64,000 nucleotides of DNA, taken from positions 1,142,001 to 1,206,000 of the forward strand of contig NZ_CP081878.1 of assembly GCF_022170825.1 (NCBI RefSeq), in the 5' to 3' direction. This DNA comes from Exiguobacterium acetylicum (GTDB taxonomy: Bacteria > Bacillota > Bacilli > Exiguobacteriales > Exiguobacteriaceae). The notes under the pieces were generated by a model. That model had not been told where the DNA came from. It searched no databases and was given only the letters and a program-made list of their open reading frames with translations. Shown here in pieces: positions 18,433 through 25,664 of the stretch (position 1 is the first letter of the stretch; every line of letters starts with the position of its first letter). A program made the translations under genes and the position numbers.

Positions 18433-19737
18433 TCAGGAAATATGAAGTCGAATGATCTCGTCATGCAGTTCAACCTGTCCACCGATTGGGAATGTGAACA
18501 GGGGACTCGTATGTCCGAAATCAACATTTGCAAGGACTGGTACGTGCTCTAGGAATGGATAGAGCGAGATCAGATAACGCAGATGCTCTTCCGTCATTTT
18601 CGTTGCGAGCTGGAACCGTCCGAAGACGATACCACGAATTGTTTCGGCACCCGGTTGTGCCATCAACGAGGCAAAATCACGGGCGAACGTCGCTGGGTGG
18701 ACTTCGTAATCGTCTTCAAGGAATAAAATTGTATCCCGTAAATCAGGGAAGTGCTTCGTGCCTTGTAGGAGATTCAATGTACAAAGGTTCCCGCCAAGTA
18801 GCCGACCGCTTGCTTGCCCAGAGGATAAAAGAATCGGACCTTTGTTCGGTAATGTGATGACATGTCCACGATCGGTATCACGCCAATGGACCGAAGGCTT
18901 GATTGTAACGGGATCCGTTCCAAACAACACTTGTTTGAAGTAATCGATCGTATAGGCATCACGATCACGGAAAGCCCGTAACATGGGTCCGGAGTACGTC
19001 ACTAATCCGGTATTCGTCAGAATAGCATGACTGAGCGCTGTGATATCGGAGAAGCCACAAAGAATCTTCGGATGTGTCCGAATTAGTTCGTAGTCGAGTA
19101 GATCGACAAGTTCATTCGTACTGAACCCACCACGAACGCACAGGATCGCATCAACATTCGGATCAGCGAACGCGGCATGAAGATCTGCAACCCGTAACTC
19201 AGGATCACTTGAACCGAACGGATTGGCAGCACGTGCATGTTGGCTGATCGAGACGCGTAAGCCGAACGATTCGAGCGTCTGAATTGCACCGTCAATGATC
19301 TTCATCTCGACCGTCGAGAGGCTCGAAGCAGGTGCGACTAGGCGGATATGCGAACCATCCGTCAATTTGTTCGGTGTTAACGTCGGCAATTGAGCGGCAA
19401 TGATTTCTAAACGGTTACCGAACGGATCGGCGGTGAAGAAACGACGACGCGGCGCAAGGCGGGCGTCGTGTTCGACTGGATATCCGGCTGCTTGGAGCCG
19501 ATCACTTAACGCTTCAAATGCAGCGACGGTTAATCCGGGATGCGCTTTTTTAGCAGGAGAGAACGGGTCCTCAATACCAAGGTGAATCGCTGCACTGTGA
19601 TCTTCGAACCAGACACCCCCACTTGCTTGAACACCAGTAGGCTTTTCGACTTCCTTCATATGTAAAAGCCCGGCATAAAATGCACGGGCGCGATCTTCTT
19701 CGTTTTTCGGCATAGCGAGCTGGACATGATCTAACAT
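18433..19737 (-). CDS. fusion of a VOC/glyoxalase domain with an S66 LD-carboxypeptidase (LdcA/MccF-like)
   Basis: A 434-residue protein with two domains. Residues 1-117 form a VOC (glyoxalase-fold) module: LDHVQLAMPK at the start, AIHLGIE with His52, and DPFGNRLEII with Glu111, which are possible metal ligands. Residues about 128-434 form an S66 serine peptidase: GFSD with Ser230, RLLGGNL (oxyanion region), FLEDDYE with Glu341 and FGHTSP with His409 keep the Ser-Glu-His triad. S66 enzymes cut LD bonds in wall peptides, or inactivate microcin C-like peptidyl nucleotides. The ATG at 19735-19737 follows AAAGGAAGTG. One uninterrupted frame, so this is a true fusion rather than an overlap. Confidence 0.88.
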   Translation of the reverse strand: MLDHVQLAMPKNEEDRARAFYAGLLHMKEVEKPTGVQASGGVWFEDHSAAIHLGIEDPFSPAKKAHPGLTVAAFEALSDRLQAAGYPVEHDARLAPRRRFFTADPFGNRLEIIAAQLPTLTPNKLTDGSHIRLVAPASSLSTVEMKIIDGAIQTLESFGLRVSISQHARAANPFGSSDPELRVADLHAAFADPNVDAILCVRGGFSTNELVDLLDYELIRTHPKILCGFSDITALSHAILTNTGLVTYSGPMLRAFRDRDAYTIDYFKQVLFGTDPVTIKPSVHWRDTDRGHVITLPNKGPILLSSGQASGRLLGGNLCTLNLLQGTKHFPDLRDTILFLEDDYEVHPATFARDFASLMAQPGAETIRGIVFGRFQLATKMTEEHLRYLISLYPFLEHVPVLANVDFGHTSPLFTFPIGGQVELHDEIIRLHIS

Positions 19738-19763
19738 GAAGACACTTCCTTTACGAATTAGAT

Positions 19764-20777
19764 TCAAGCAACGAATTGTGTGATGCGTTTCAGTTCACGC
19801 TCGACGAGGTTCAAATAGAAGACACCTTCGATTCGACGATCGAGTGACTGCGCGATCTCATATAAGTTCGTTCGGAGCGCTGCAAGATACGACGCTTCCT
19901 CACCCAGGGATTGCCGATGAGCGAATGCATAGTGAGCGAGTAGAAACTGGAGATACCCACGGTCGGTCAAGAATGGAATCAACTGTTTTTTCTCTTCCAT
20001 CGACCACGTGTAGTTCGTATCGTAGTACATCTTCGCGTATAGATGATAGGGCTCGTCGCCACCTGTAAAGAGCGATTCACCACGTTTGACTTCTTCAATC
20101 AAACGTTCACTCCAGTCAAAGCGTTCTTTTTTCCGACTAAGAAATAGCGGAAGGATATATGGATGTGCCTGATCGGGCATCCGTGAACAACCGCGTTCAT
20201 GACGAAGTGCTGCATACAGAAGCAGGGCACGATCTTCGAATCCGCGCTCGATGGCATAGGTCATGCGACTGAAGGCTTCGCAAGATGGGCAGTCACTGAG
20301 TTCGTCGCTTGGCGCATCGACCCATTCCGATAGATAGTGATCGGCCTGTTCCTCGTCACCGAGTTTGCTATAGACCATGAAGCTAATATAGTCGCGCGTC
20401 CGAATAAAGCCGTGCGCGTCACAGAAGTCGATGAAACGATCGAGATCTTCTTCGAGGAGCGAAACCGTCACATCTTCTTGTTCTGCCATATAGATCAAAT
20501 AGGACTTATAGTTCCAGTACAAATCAAGTTCTTGTTTTGGAGTCAGTGTCATCTCGTCTTTACGAATCCATTCCATCAAAAGCGTAAAGGACACGAGAAA
20601 CGACCGGAAGTGTCCTAAATCAAATTGATTTTGTGAAAACGTCCATAAGGAGAGGAAGCGGAGTGAATCATCAGCTGTTTCCTCAAAGACGGCCCATAAG
20701 GCCTCACCGCGTGCAACGGAGGGTTCTTCTTCCTTTAAGCGAAGATATAAGAGATGGAGTTCTTCTTGAGGGTTCAT
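19764..20777 (-). CDS. hypothetical helical-repeat protein (337 aa)
   Basis: A cytosolic, strongly helical protein with no family I can name. Acidic and aromatic-rich helices repeat along its length (LWTFSQNQFDLGHFRSFL, DLYWNYKSYLIYMAEQED, LLLYAALRHERGC), reminiscent of TPR-type solenoids but without a DNA-binding domain. The ATG at 20775-20777 follows AAGGAGGGG; the frame upstream crosses the terminator of the next gene. The VOC-S66 fusion starts 26 bases after its stop, so the two very probably form an operon and may act together. Confidence 0.75.
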   Translation of the reverse strand: MNPQEELHLLYLRLKEEEPSVARGEALWAVFEETADDSLRFLSLWTFSQNQFDLGHFRSFLVSFTLLMEWIRKDEMTLTPKQELDLYWNYKSYLIYMAEQEDVTVSLLEEDLDRFIDFCDAHGFIRTRDYISFMVYSKLGDEEQADHYLSEWVDAPSDELSDCPSCEAFSRMTYAIERGFEDRALLLYAALRHERGCSRMPDQAHPYILPLFLSRKKERFDWSERLIEEVKRGESLFTGGDEPYHLYAKMYYDTNYTWSMEEKKQLIPFLTDRGYLQFLLAHYAFAHRQSLGEEASYLAALRTNLYEIAQSLDRRIEGVFYLNLVERELKRITQFVA

Positions 20778-20848
20778 CTGTACCCCTCCTTTCTTATATA
20801 AGTATACCACGAGCGTTTTGAGAAATCGCAATTGAGCAAGGACGGAAT

Positions 20849-20888
20849 AAAAAAAGATTCCGAACCCGCTCAATCGCGGTTCGGAATC
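20849..20888 (-). terminator. terminator overlapping the end of the Rrf2-like gene
   Basis: GATTCCGAACC (856-866) pairs perfectly with GGTTCGGAATC (878-888), followed on the minus strand by seven T. The stem includes the last codons and stop of the regulator gene. Confidence 0.9.
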
Positions 20889-21310
20889 ATTTCAAGTATT
20901 TGTGGATGAGTGTCAGCTGTCGGATGTAGCAAATCATGTACTGTGTAACTATTGAGTACTTGATGGAACGCCGCAATGGCATCATCGAAAGCATCACGTG
21001 CCGGATTGAGCGAAGGGACCTCGTGAATGCCTTCTTGCGGATCGAGAAAATGAACGGTTGGTTCAAACAGTTGTACGACGTCACCGATATGAATTGCATC
21101 TGGAGGACCAGCTAATCGGAATCCACCTCCACGACCACGAACAGAATCAATCAAACCACTCTGTCCTAAACGATAGACTACTTTCATCAAATGATTTTTA
21201 GAAATGTCGTAACAATCCGCTACTTCCTGGATTCGGACTAAACGATCGGGATGGGCTGCTGCGAAGAGCAGAGACCGGATCGCATAATCCGTATAACGTG
21301 TCATGCGCAT
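20870..21310 (-). CDS. Rrf2 family regulator, NsrR-like but lacking the cluster cysteines
   Basis: A 146-residue winged-helix regulator that follows B. subtilis NsrR closely: MRMTRYTDYA at the start (with Asp8, a cluster ligand in NsrR), SKNHLMKVVYRLGQ as recognition helix, RGRGGGFRLA as wing. NsrR senses nitric oxide with a 4Fe-4S cluster held by three cysteines. At the matching places this protein has Phe88, His96 and Asn102, and its only Cys (Cys33) is in the DNA-binding part. It therefore should not bind the usual cluster. It diverges from a flavohaemoglobin-like gene, the classic NsrR target. Several start codons are clustered; 21310 matches the family N-terminus. Confidence 0.9.
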   Translation of the reverse strand: MRMTRYTDYAIRSLLFAAAHPDRLVRIQEVADCYDISKNHLMKVVYRLGQSGLIDSVRGRGGGFRLAGPPDAIHIGDVVQLFEPTVHFLDPQEGIHEVPSLNPARDAFDDAIAAFHQVLNSYTVHDLLHPTADTHPQILEMIPNRD

Positions 21311-21360
21311 TTTCATCACCTACTTAACACACATACTAGGGGGGGACGCAAGCTTTTACA

Positions 21361-21426
21361 AATCTCAATGTGCAAAAAATAAGATGCATTTTACAGATTG
21401 TTTTTAAGAAGGAATTATCGGATAAT
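21361..21426 (+). promoter_or_regulatory. promoter and dyad operator upstream of the flavohaemoglobin-like gene
   Basis: -35 TTGTTT (21398-21403), 17-base spacer, -10 GATAAT (21421-21426). An imperfect dyad, AATCTCAATGTGCA at 21361-21374 and TGCATTTTACAGATT at 21385-21399, reaches into the -35. It contains AAGATGCATTT (21381-21391), which equals the NsrR half-site consensus known from enterobacteria. Elements are seen; use by the neighbouring regulator is inference. Confidence 0.6.
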
Positions 21427-21450
21427 GAACGGTGAAAGGTAGGTTAAATT

Positions 21451-22248
21451 ATGCATTTCGATCAGGCATTACACCTTTTGCAACAGCTCGGTCCTTCGAT
21501 GGAGCAAAAGGGATTGCGGATCGCGACGCGCTTCTATGACTCGCTTGAGGCGACGTATGAAGAAGAACTGCGCGCGCTTCGGGAAGCGGGGGCTCAGGAC
21601 GGGACTCGTGCCTTACGGATTTTGCGCCTGAGCCAATTACTGAACCAGATTACCAATCAGCACGAATCGAGCGAACTGTTTAAATTGATTTTGATAAACG
21701 AAATCGATCAGACGAAATCGTTTCTGTTGACGTATCCGGACATTATCAGCTATGAGATTCTAAAAGCCATCCAGATCGAATATGCACTCGCAGACGATGC
21801 ACCGCTTCTACAAGCTTGGCGCATCGTCCATCACCAACTCGTCGATACGTGTCGACACTTCTGTAAGTATCGTCAGGTCGGAAACTGGCGACAGCAGGAT
21901 ATCTTGTTGATTGCAGAAGACCATCATATTGGTGCCGTCATTGATGAAGCACGCCATGCACTTCTTAGTGGTCGAAAGACGACGTTACTTCACGTCTCAG
22001 CTGAAACACTAGCAGAGCAGATGCTAGCGAATGTCGTATCCTTGACGACGAAAGGAATGGTTCTTCATCAAATCCAACAAACTGGCTGGGAGCTACAGAT
22101 GCACGAGTTCCTGACGATGATTACAGCAAATGATCCGATCGTCTTCGTCAGTGGATCGACGAATTTCATTGCAGAAATTCAGCAACGACTCGATCCGTTA
22201 CCAGTCTTGTTCGGTCCGTTCGTAGCGGCAAATCAATTACCATCTTAA
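21451..22248 (+). CDS. flavohaemoglobin-like protein without haem ligands and without an FAD domain
   Basis: A 265-residue protein whose first ~135 residues align by eye with the globin domain of Hmp: GPSMEQKGLRIATRFYDSL matches the Hmp helix with Tyr29 (TyrB10) kept. But the near-invariant PheCD1 falls on Arg44, and the proximal haem His (E. coli His85) falls on Thr88. The ~105-residue FAD-binding barrel of Hmp is missing. The last ~120 residues look like the Hmp NAD domain (ILLIAEDHHIGAVIDEA in place of the GVGxTP loop, IVFVSGS, final LFGPF). Hmp detoxifies nitric oxide and has about 400 residues; this protein cannot do that chemistry as read. The frame is intact with AAAGGTAGG before the ATG, so it is expressed rather than a pseudogene. 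Hand alignment; homology is inferred. Confidence 0.7.
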   Translation: MHFDQALHLLQQLGPSMEQKGLRIATRFYDSLEATYEEELRALREAGAQDGTRALRILRLSQLLNQITNQHESSELFKLILINEIDQTKSFLLTYPDIISYEILKAIQIEYALADDAPLLQAWRIVHHQLVDTCRHFCKYRQVGNWRQQDILLIAEDHHIGAVIDEARHALLSGRKTTLLHVSAETLAEQMLANVVSLTTKGMVLHQIQQTGWELQMHEFLTMITANDPIVFVSGSTNFIAEIQQRLDPLPVLFGPFVAANQLPS

Positions 22249-22253
22249 CGAGA

Positions 22254-22310
22254 AAAGCGACGTGTAACGCTCTGACTGAAGTCGGGGCGCTACACATCGC
22301 TTTTTTTAGC
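22254..22310 (+). terminator. terminator of the flavohaemoglobin-like gene
   Basis: A long hairpin, AGCGACGTGTAACGC... pairing with ...GCGCTACACATCGCT (some mismatches), followed by seven T. It can also serve the converging MFS gene. Confidence 0.8.
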
Positions 22311-22311
22311 T

Positions 22312-23556
22312 TTAAGCAGATTTCGTTAATCGTTTCGCACGCTGAATCGATCGGTCGAGTGCGAGATAGACACCACCCGAAACGCAGCAGAGCAATCCGA
22401 TGAACGCTAGGGCGAAATCACCTTTCCCAGTGTCAAGGAACAAGGATCCGAGAAGCGGGGCGGTGACACCACCGATCAACCACTGAAGACTCGCAGCACC
22501 ATTGTACGTTCCGCGAAGATGTTCCGGTGCAATCAAGGCGATGAACGTCATCTGGACAGGTGACATGATCATTTCGCCAAGTGTATAAAAAGCATAGATC
22601 GCAAGTAAGATTGTCACGAGGACGACATAATCCGTTCCGAGTGAGAACAAGTAAGACGGCACGAACGCGAGGAAAATCATCCCGATTCCAAAGATCGAAG
22701 CGCCAAGCAACATGACTTTTCCGAATGCCTTCCCTGACAAGCGAGCTGCGATCGGGAACTGGAACAAGACGACCATGATCCCGTTCAGTGCCATCAAGTA
22801 AGGGAACGGATTTTGTTTCGTTGGTAACCCCGGTAGTGCTTCTTTCAAAAAGACTGGCAACATGCTCTCGACGAGGGCAAAGCCCATCGAAATGAAGACA
22901 CCAGCCCCGATGAAGATCAAAAAGACATGGTCCTTTCGCAAGACGGTCAGTGGTGAGACTTTGACTTCGTCTGTCTTTTCGATATAGTCCGGTTTTGTCT
23001 CTTCAATGAAGAAGTAGAGAACGAGTCCGTATAGGAAAAAGACGAAAGCAGCCGAGTAGAAGATGAGCGAACGATCGACGAACAGGACGGCGCTTCCGAG
23101 CAGCGGACCGAACGCTGCCCCAACGTTATGCCCCATCCGGAGCAATCCGAACGATTCGTTCAATCGTTCTGGCGGTGTGACGTCAGCAACCATGGCGCTT
23201 GCTGCCGGGTGGAACAGCGAACTCGATAAACCGAGCAGCGCGTTCAAAGCGAGCAACGGTCCGAATGAATCGGCGAACGAGAAACCGATTAAGGCGATGA
23301 CGTCACCGATGATCGAGAGGACCATCAGTGGTTTTCGACCGAACTTATCGGCGAAGTGACCACCTAGGACGGCGCCGACGAGTGACATGATCGGTCCGGT
23401 CGCCATGATGACACCGACGAGGAAGTAGGAATCGAGTCGATCCGCGTAATAAAGAACTAAAAATGGTGCAATCATGAACATCATGATTCCCGTGATCGTT
23501 TCCCCGACGAACCGGATCCAGATGTTGCGATCGAGCTGTTTGAGTGCGTTAAACAT
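22312..23556 (-). CDS. MFS drug-type exporter under leader control
   Basis: A 414-residue major facilitator (12 membrane helices expected). Motif A is GGHFADKFGRKPLM at about 65-78, and GPLLGS near residue 152-157 is the start of the antiporter motif C region. Overall it resembles the DHA1 drug:H+ antiporters, so export of an antibiotic or similar compound is likely. The start follows TAAGGGG. Upstream lies a ~240-base leader with a short peptide gene, a terminator hairpin and a helix that hides this ribosome site, so expression probably responds to a translation inhibitor (inference). Confidence 0.88.
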   Translation of the reverse strand: MFNALKQLDRNIWIRFVGETITGIMMFMIAPFLVLYYADRLDSYFLVGVIMATGPIMSLVGAVLGGHFADKFGRKPLMVLSIIGDVIALIGFSFADSFGPLLALNALLGLSSSLFHPAASAMVADVTPPERLNESFGLLRMGHNVGAAFGPLLGSAVLFVDRSLIFYSAAFVFFLYGLVLYFFIEETKPDYIEKTDEVKVSPLTVLRKDHVFLIFIGAGVFISMGFALVESMLPVFLKEALPGLPTKQNPFPYLMALNGIMVVLFQFPIAARLSGKAFGKVMLLGASIFGIGMIFLAFVPSYLFSLGTDYVVLVTILLAIYAFYTLGEMIMSPVQMTFIALIAPEHLRGTYNGAASLQWLIGGVTAPLLGSLFLDTGKGDFALAFIGLLCCVSGGVYLALDRSIQRAKRLTKSA

Positions 23557-23564
23557 AGTGAAAA

Positions 23565-23641
23565 CCCCTTATATTCCGTTTTTAGACAATAGAAAAGACG
23601 GATACGCACAAATATGGGCATACCCGTCCTAATATAAGAGG
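23565..23641 (-). promoter_or_regulatory. Shine-Dalgarno-sequestering helix of the MFS leader
   Basis: In the minus-strand RNA CCUCUUAUAUU (23641-23631) can pair over 11 bases with AAUAUAAGGGG (23575-23565), the segment holding the ribosome site of the MFS gene. The terminator hairpin sits inside the loop of this helix. Pairing is read directly; function is inferred. Confidence 0.65.
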
Positions 23642-23662
23642 GCAGCATGTACGTATACGCAT
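23582..23662 (-). CDS. possible second leader peptide (26 aa)
   Basis: ATG at 23660-23662, with a weak AGGGTG five bases before it, opens a 26-codon frame rich in Cys, Val and Leu (MRIRTCCPLILG...) that runs through the terminator hairpin. Translating it would melt the hairpin. It could be fortuitous, because the same bases form RNA stems. Confidence 0.3.
   Translation of the reverse strand: MRIRTCCPLILGRVCPYLCVSVFSIV
23589..23628 (-). terminator. attenuator terminator in the MFS leader
   Basis: GACGGGTATG pairs with CGTATCCGTC (10 pairs, two G-U) at 23597-23628, followed on the minus strand by TTTTCTATT. It lies after the leader peptide and before the MFS gene. Confidence 0.7.
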
Positions 23663-23686
23663 ACGCACACCCTGCTTAATTAAAAA

Positions 23687-23764
23687 TTAAACGATTGGGT
23701 GACGTACAGTTGTAGCCGATACAAAGACAGTGTGGACAGATGTCCGGGCTTGATGGAATACCAT
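23687..23764 (-). CDS. leader peptide of the MFS exporter (25 aa)
   Basis: A 25-codon frame, too short for usual gene finders. ATG at 23762-23764 is preceded by the near-perfect site AAGGAGGAG at good spacing, and it ends with TAA in an AT-rich gap. The central TVFVSATTVRHP recalls the stalling part of the ErmC leader (IFVISTVHYQP), where a macrolide-bound ribosome stops. Its place between a good promoter and an attenuator hairpin supports a sensor role. Translation is strongly supported; drug-dependent stalling is inferred. Confidence 0.75.
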   Translation of the reverse strand: MVFHQARTSVHTVFVSATTVRHPIV

Positions 23765-23803
23765 TGTACGTCTCCTCCTTCTGTAATAGTGAACTTCCTA
23801 GTC

Positions 23804-23833
23804 ATCGTAATGAAGAAAGTGTTGAATTGTCAA
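23804..23833 (-). promoter_or_regulatory. promoter of the MFS leader transcript
   Basis: Minus-strand -35 TTGACA (23828-23833, perfect), 18-base spacer, -10 TACGAT (23804-23809). Transcription would start near 23797, giving a leader of about 240 bases. Confidence 0.8.
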
Positions 23834-23867
23834 CTTTTATTCTGAAAATTAAGTCAATGAAGTGAAA

Positions 23868-23896
23868 TGGACGAGACCTTGAAAATTCGGTATGAT
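23868..23896 (+). promoter_or_regulatory. prfC promoter
   Basis: -35 TGGACG, 17-base spacer, -10 TATGAT; divergent from the MFS leader promoter. Confidence 0.55.
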
Positions 23897-23958
23897 AGAC
23901 TAGTTGCGAAAAAGATTGATCGGACATTTGAATATATCGGTGAAAGGAACTACCATAC

Positions 23959-25539
23959 ATGACAAACATTTTACAAACGGAAGTCGAAAAGCGTCGGATT
24001 TTCGGCATCATTTCCCACCCGGATGCGGGTAAGACGACATTAACTGAAAAATTCCTCCTGCACGGAGGCGCAATCCGTGAGGCAGGTTCTGTCAAAGCGC
24101 GGAAAAACTCGAAATTCGCGAAATCCGACTGGATGGAAATCGAAAAACAACGCGGAATCTCTGTAACATCTTCGGTCATGCAATTCGAATACGATAAAAA
24201 AATCGTTTCGATCATGGATACACCAGGTCACTCAGACTTCGGTGAAGATACGTACCGGATCCTGACAGCTGTTGACTCGGCAATCATGGTCATCGATGCG
24301 GCGAAAGGGATTGAGTCGCAAACGAAGAAACTGTTCCAAGTTTGTCGGATGCGCGGTATTCCAATCTTTACGTTCATCAACAAGATGGACCGTCAAGCAC
24401 GTGACCCACTCGAATTGATGGAAGAACTTGAAGAAGTGCTTGGCATCCCGTCGGTTGCTGTGACGTGGCCAGCTGGGTCAGGACAGCAGTTCGAAGGTGT
24501 TTACGACCGTGTCAAAGGACAATTCCATTGCTTCAAGAACGATCGGAAGACGATCGAACTTGGTGAGGAAGGTCTTGCGAACGAAGAACTCGCAACGACG
24601 ATCAACTCGGAAATGTACGAGACGTTAATGGACGAAGTCGACTTACTCGACGGTGCAGGTAACGAGTACAATGAAGAATTGATTGCGAAAGGCGAATTGA
24701 CTCCGGTCTTCTTCGGATCAGCCCTTGTTGATTTCGGTGTCACACCGCTTCTCGAGCATTACTTGAATCTGTCTCCTTCACCGACACCACGTGAGTCGAA
24801 TAAAGGAAAGGTCGAACCTGCTCAAGAATTCTTCAGTGGTTTCGTCTTCAAAATTCAAGCGAACATGAACCCGAACCACCGCGACCGGATTGCGTTCGTT
24901 CGGATTTGTACTGGTAAGTTCGATCGTGGGATGGACGTCGTCTTGACACGGACAGGTAAGAAAATGAAACTGTCACAGTCAACTCAATTTATGGCGGATG
25001 AGCGTGAAACGGTCAACGAAGCGTTTGCAGGAGATGTCATCGGATTATACGATTCAGGCAACTATCAAATCGGTGATACGATTACGAACGGTGATCCTTC
25101 ACTGCAATACGAAGCACTCCCAACGTTCGCGCCGGAACTCTTCTTGAAGGTCTATACGAAAAACGCCTTGAAGTCGAAACAGTTCCAAAAAGGTGTCGAG
25201 CAGCTCGCACAAGAAGGAGCGATCCAGGTCTACAAAACGGAATACAACGAAATTATCCTCGGAGCGATCGGACAACTCCAATTCGAAGTCTTCGAGCACC
25301 GGCTCAAAGGTGAGTATGGCGTTGATATCTTGAAGGATGCTGCGAACTTCCAAGTTGCGAAGTGGATCAAGCCGGCAGAAGTCGCTGCTGTCAAACAATT
25401 GACGGATTCACGGACGGTTCTTGTGTATGACCGCTGGGAAAACGCCGTTCTGTTATTCGCGAACGATTTCGTCTACGAGCGATTCGTTCAGAAAAACGAA
25501 GGAACGATCACTTTGGTCGATTCACCGCAACAACTTTAA
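23959..25539 (+). CDS. prfC: peptide chain release factor 3
   Basis: RF3 (526 residues), the GTPase that recycles RF1/RF2 from the ribosome after termination. The G motifs are all present: SHPDAGKTT (G1, about 20-28), GISVTSS (switch I/G2), DTPGH (G3) and NKMD (G4). The extended EF-G-like N-terminal domain and RF3 C-terminal part (WENAVLLFANDF near the end) confirm RF3 rather than EF-G or BipA. Single-gene transcript with its own terminator. Spacing from the divergent leader-controlled MFS gene is about 400 bases. Confidence 0.97.
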   Translation: MTNILQTEVEKRRIFGIISHPDAGKTTLTEKFLLHGGAIREAGSVKARKNSKFAKSDWMEIEKQRGISVTSSVMQFEYDKKIVSIMDTPGHSDFGEDTYRILTAVDSAIMVIDAAKGIESQTKKLFQVCRMRGIPIFTFINKMDRQARDPLELMEELEEVLGIPSVAVTWPAGSGQQFEGVYDRVKGQFHCFKNDRKTIELGEEGLANEELATTINSEMYETLMDEVDLLDGAGNEYNEELIAKGELTPVFFGSALVDFGVTPLLEHYLNLSPSPTPRESNKGKVEPAQEFFSGFVFKIQANMNPNHRDRIAFVRICTGKFDRGMDVVLTRTGKKMKLSQSTQFMADERETVNEAFAGDVIGLYDSGNYQIGDTITNGDPSLQYEALPTFAPELFLKVYTKNALKSKQFQKGVEQLAQEGAIQVYKTEYNEIILGAIGQLQFEVFEHRLKGEYGVDILKDAANFQVAKWIKPAEVAAVKQLTDSRTVLVYDRWENAVLLFANDFVYERFVQKNEGTITLVDSPQQL

Positions 25540-25547
25540 TTTTTTCA

Positions 25548-25578
25548 CGGACTACTTTTCGAAGTGGTCCGTTTTTTC
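25548..25578 (+). terminator. terminator of prfC
   Basis: CGGACTACTT-TTCG-AAGTGGTCCG, 10 pairs, followed by six T. Confidence 0.92.
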
Positions 25579-25664
25579 GTTCTTGAAATCTCGTTTGATG
25601 ACAATCGAACAAGGGTAAAAATAGAGCGTGTTTGAATTCATATGAAAAAGGAAGGTGTCATGTG

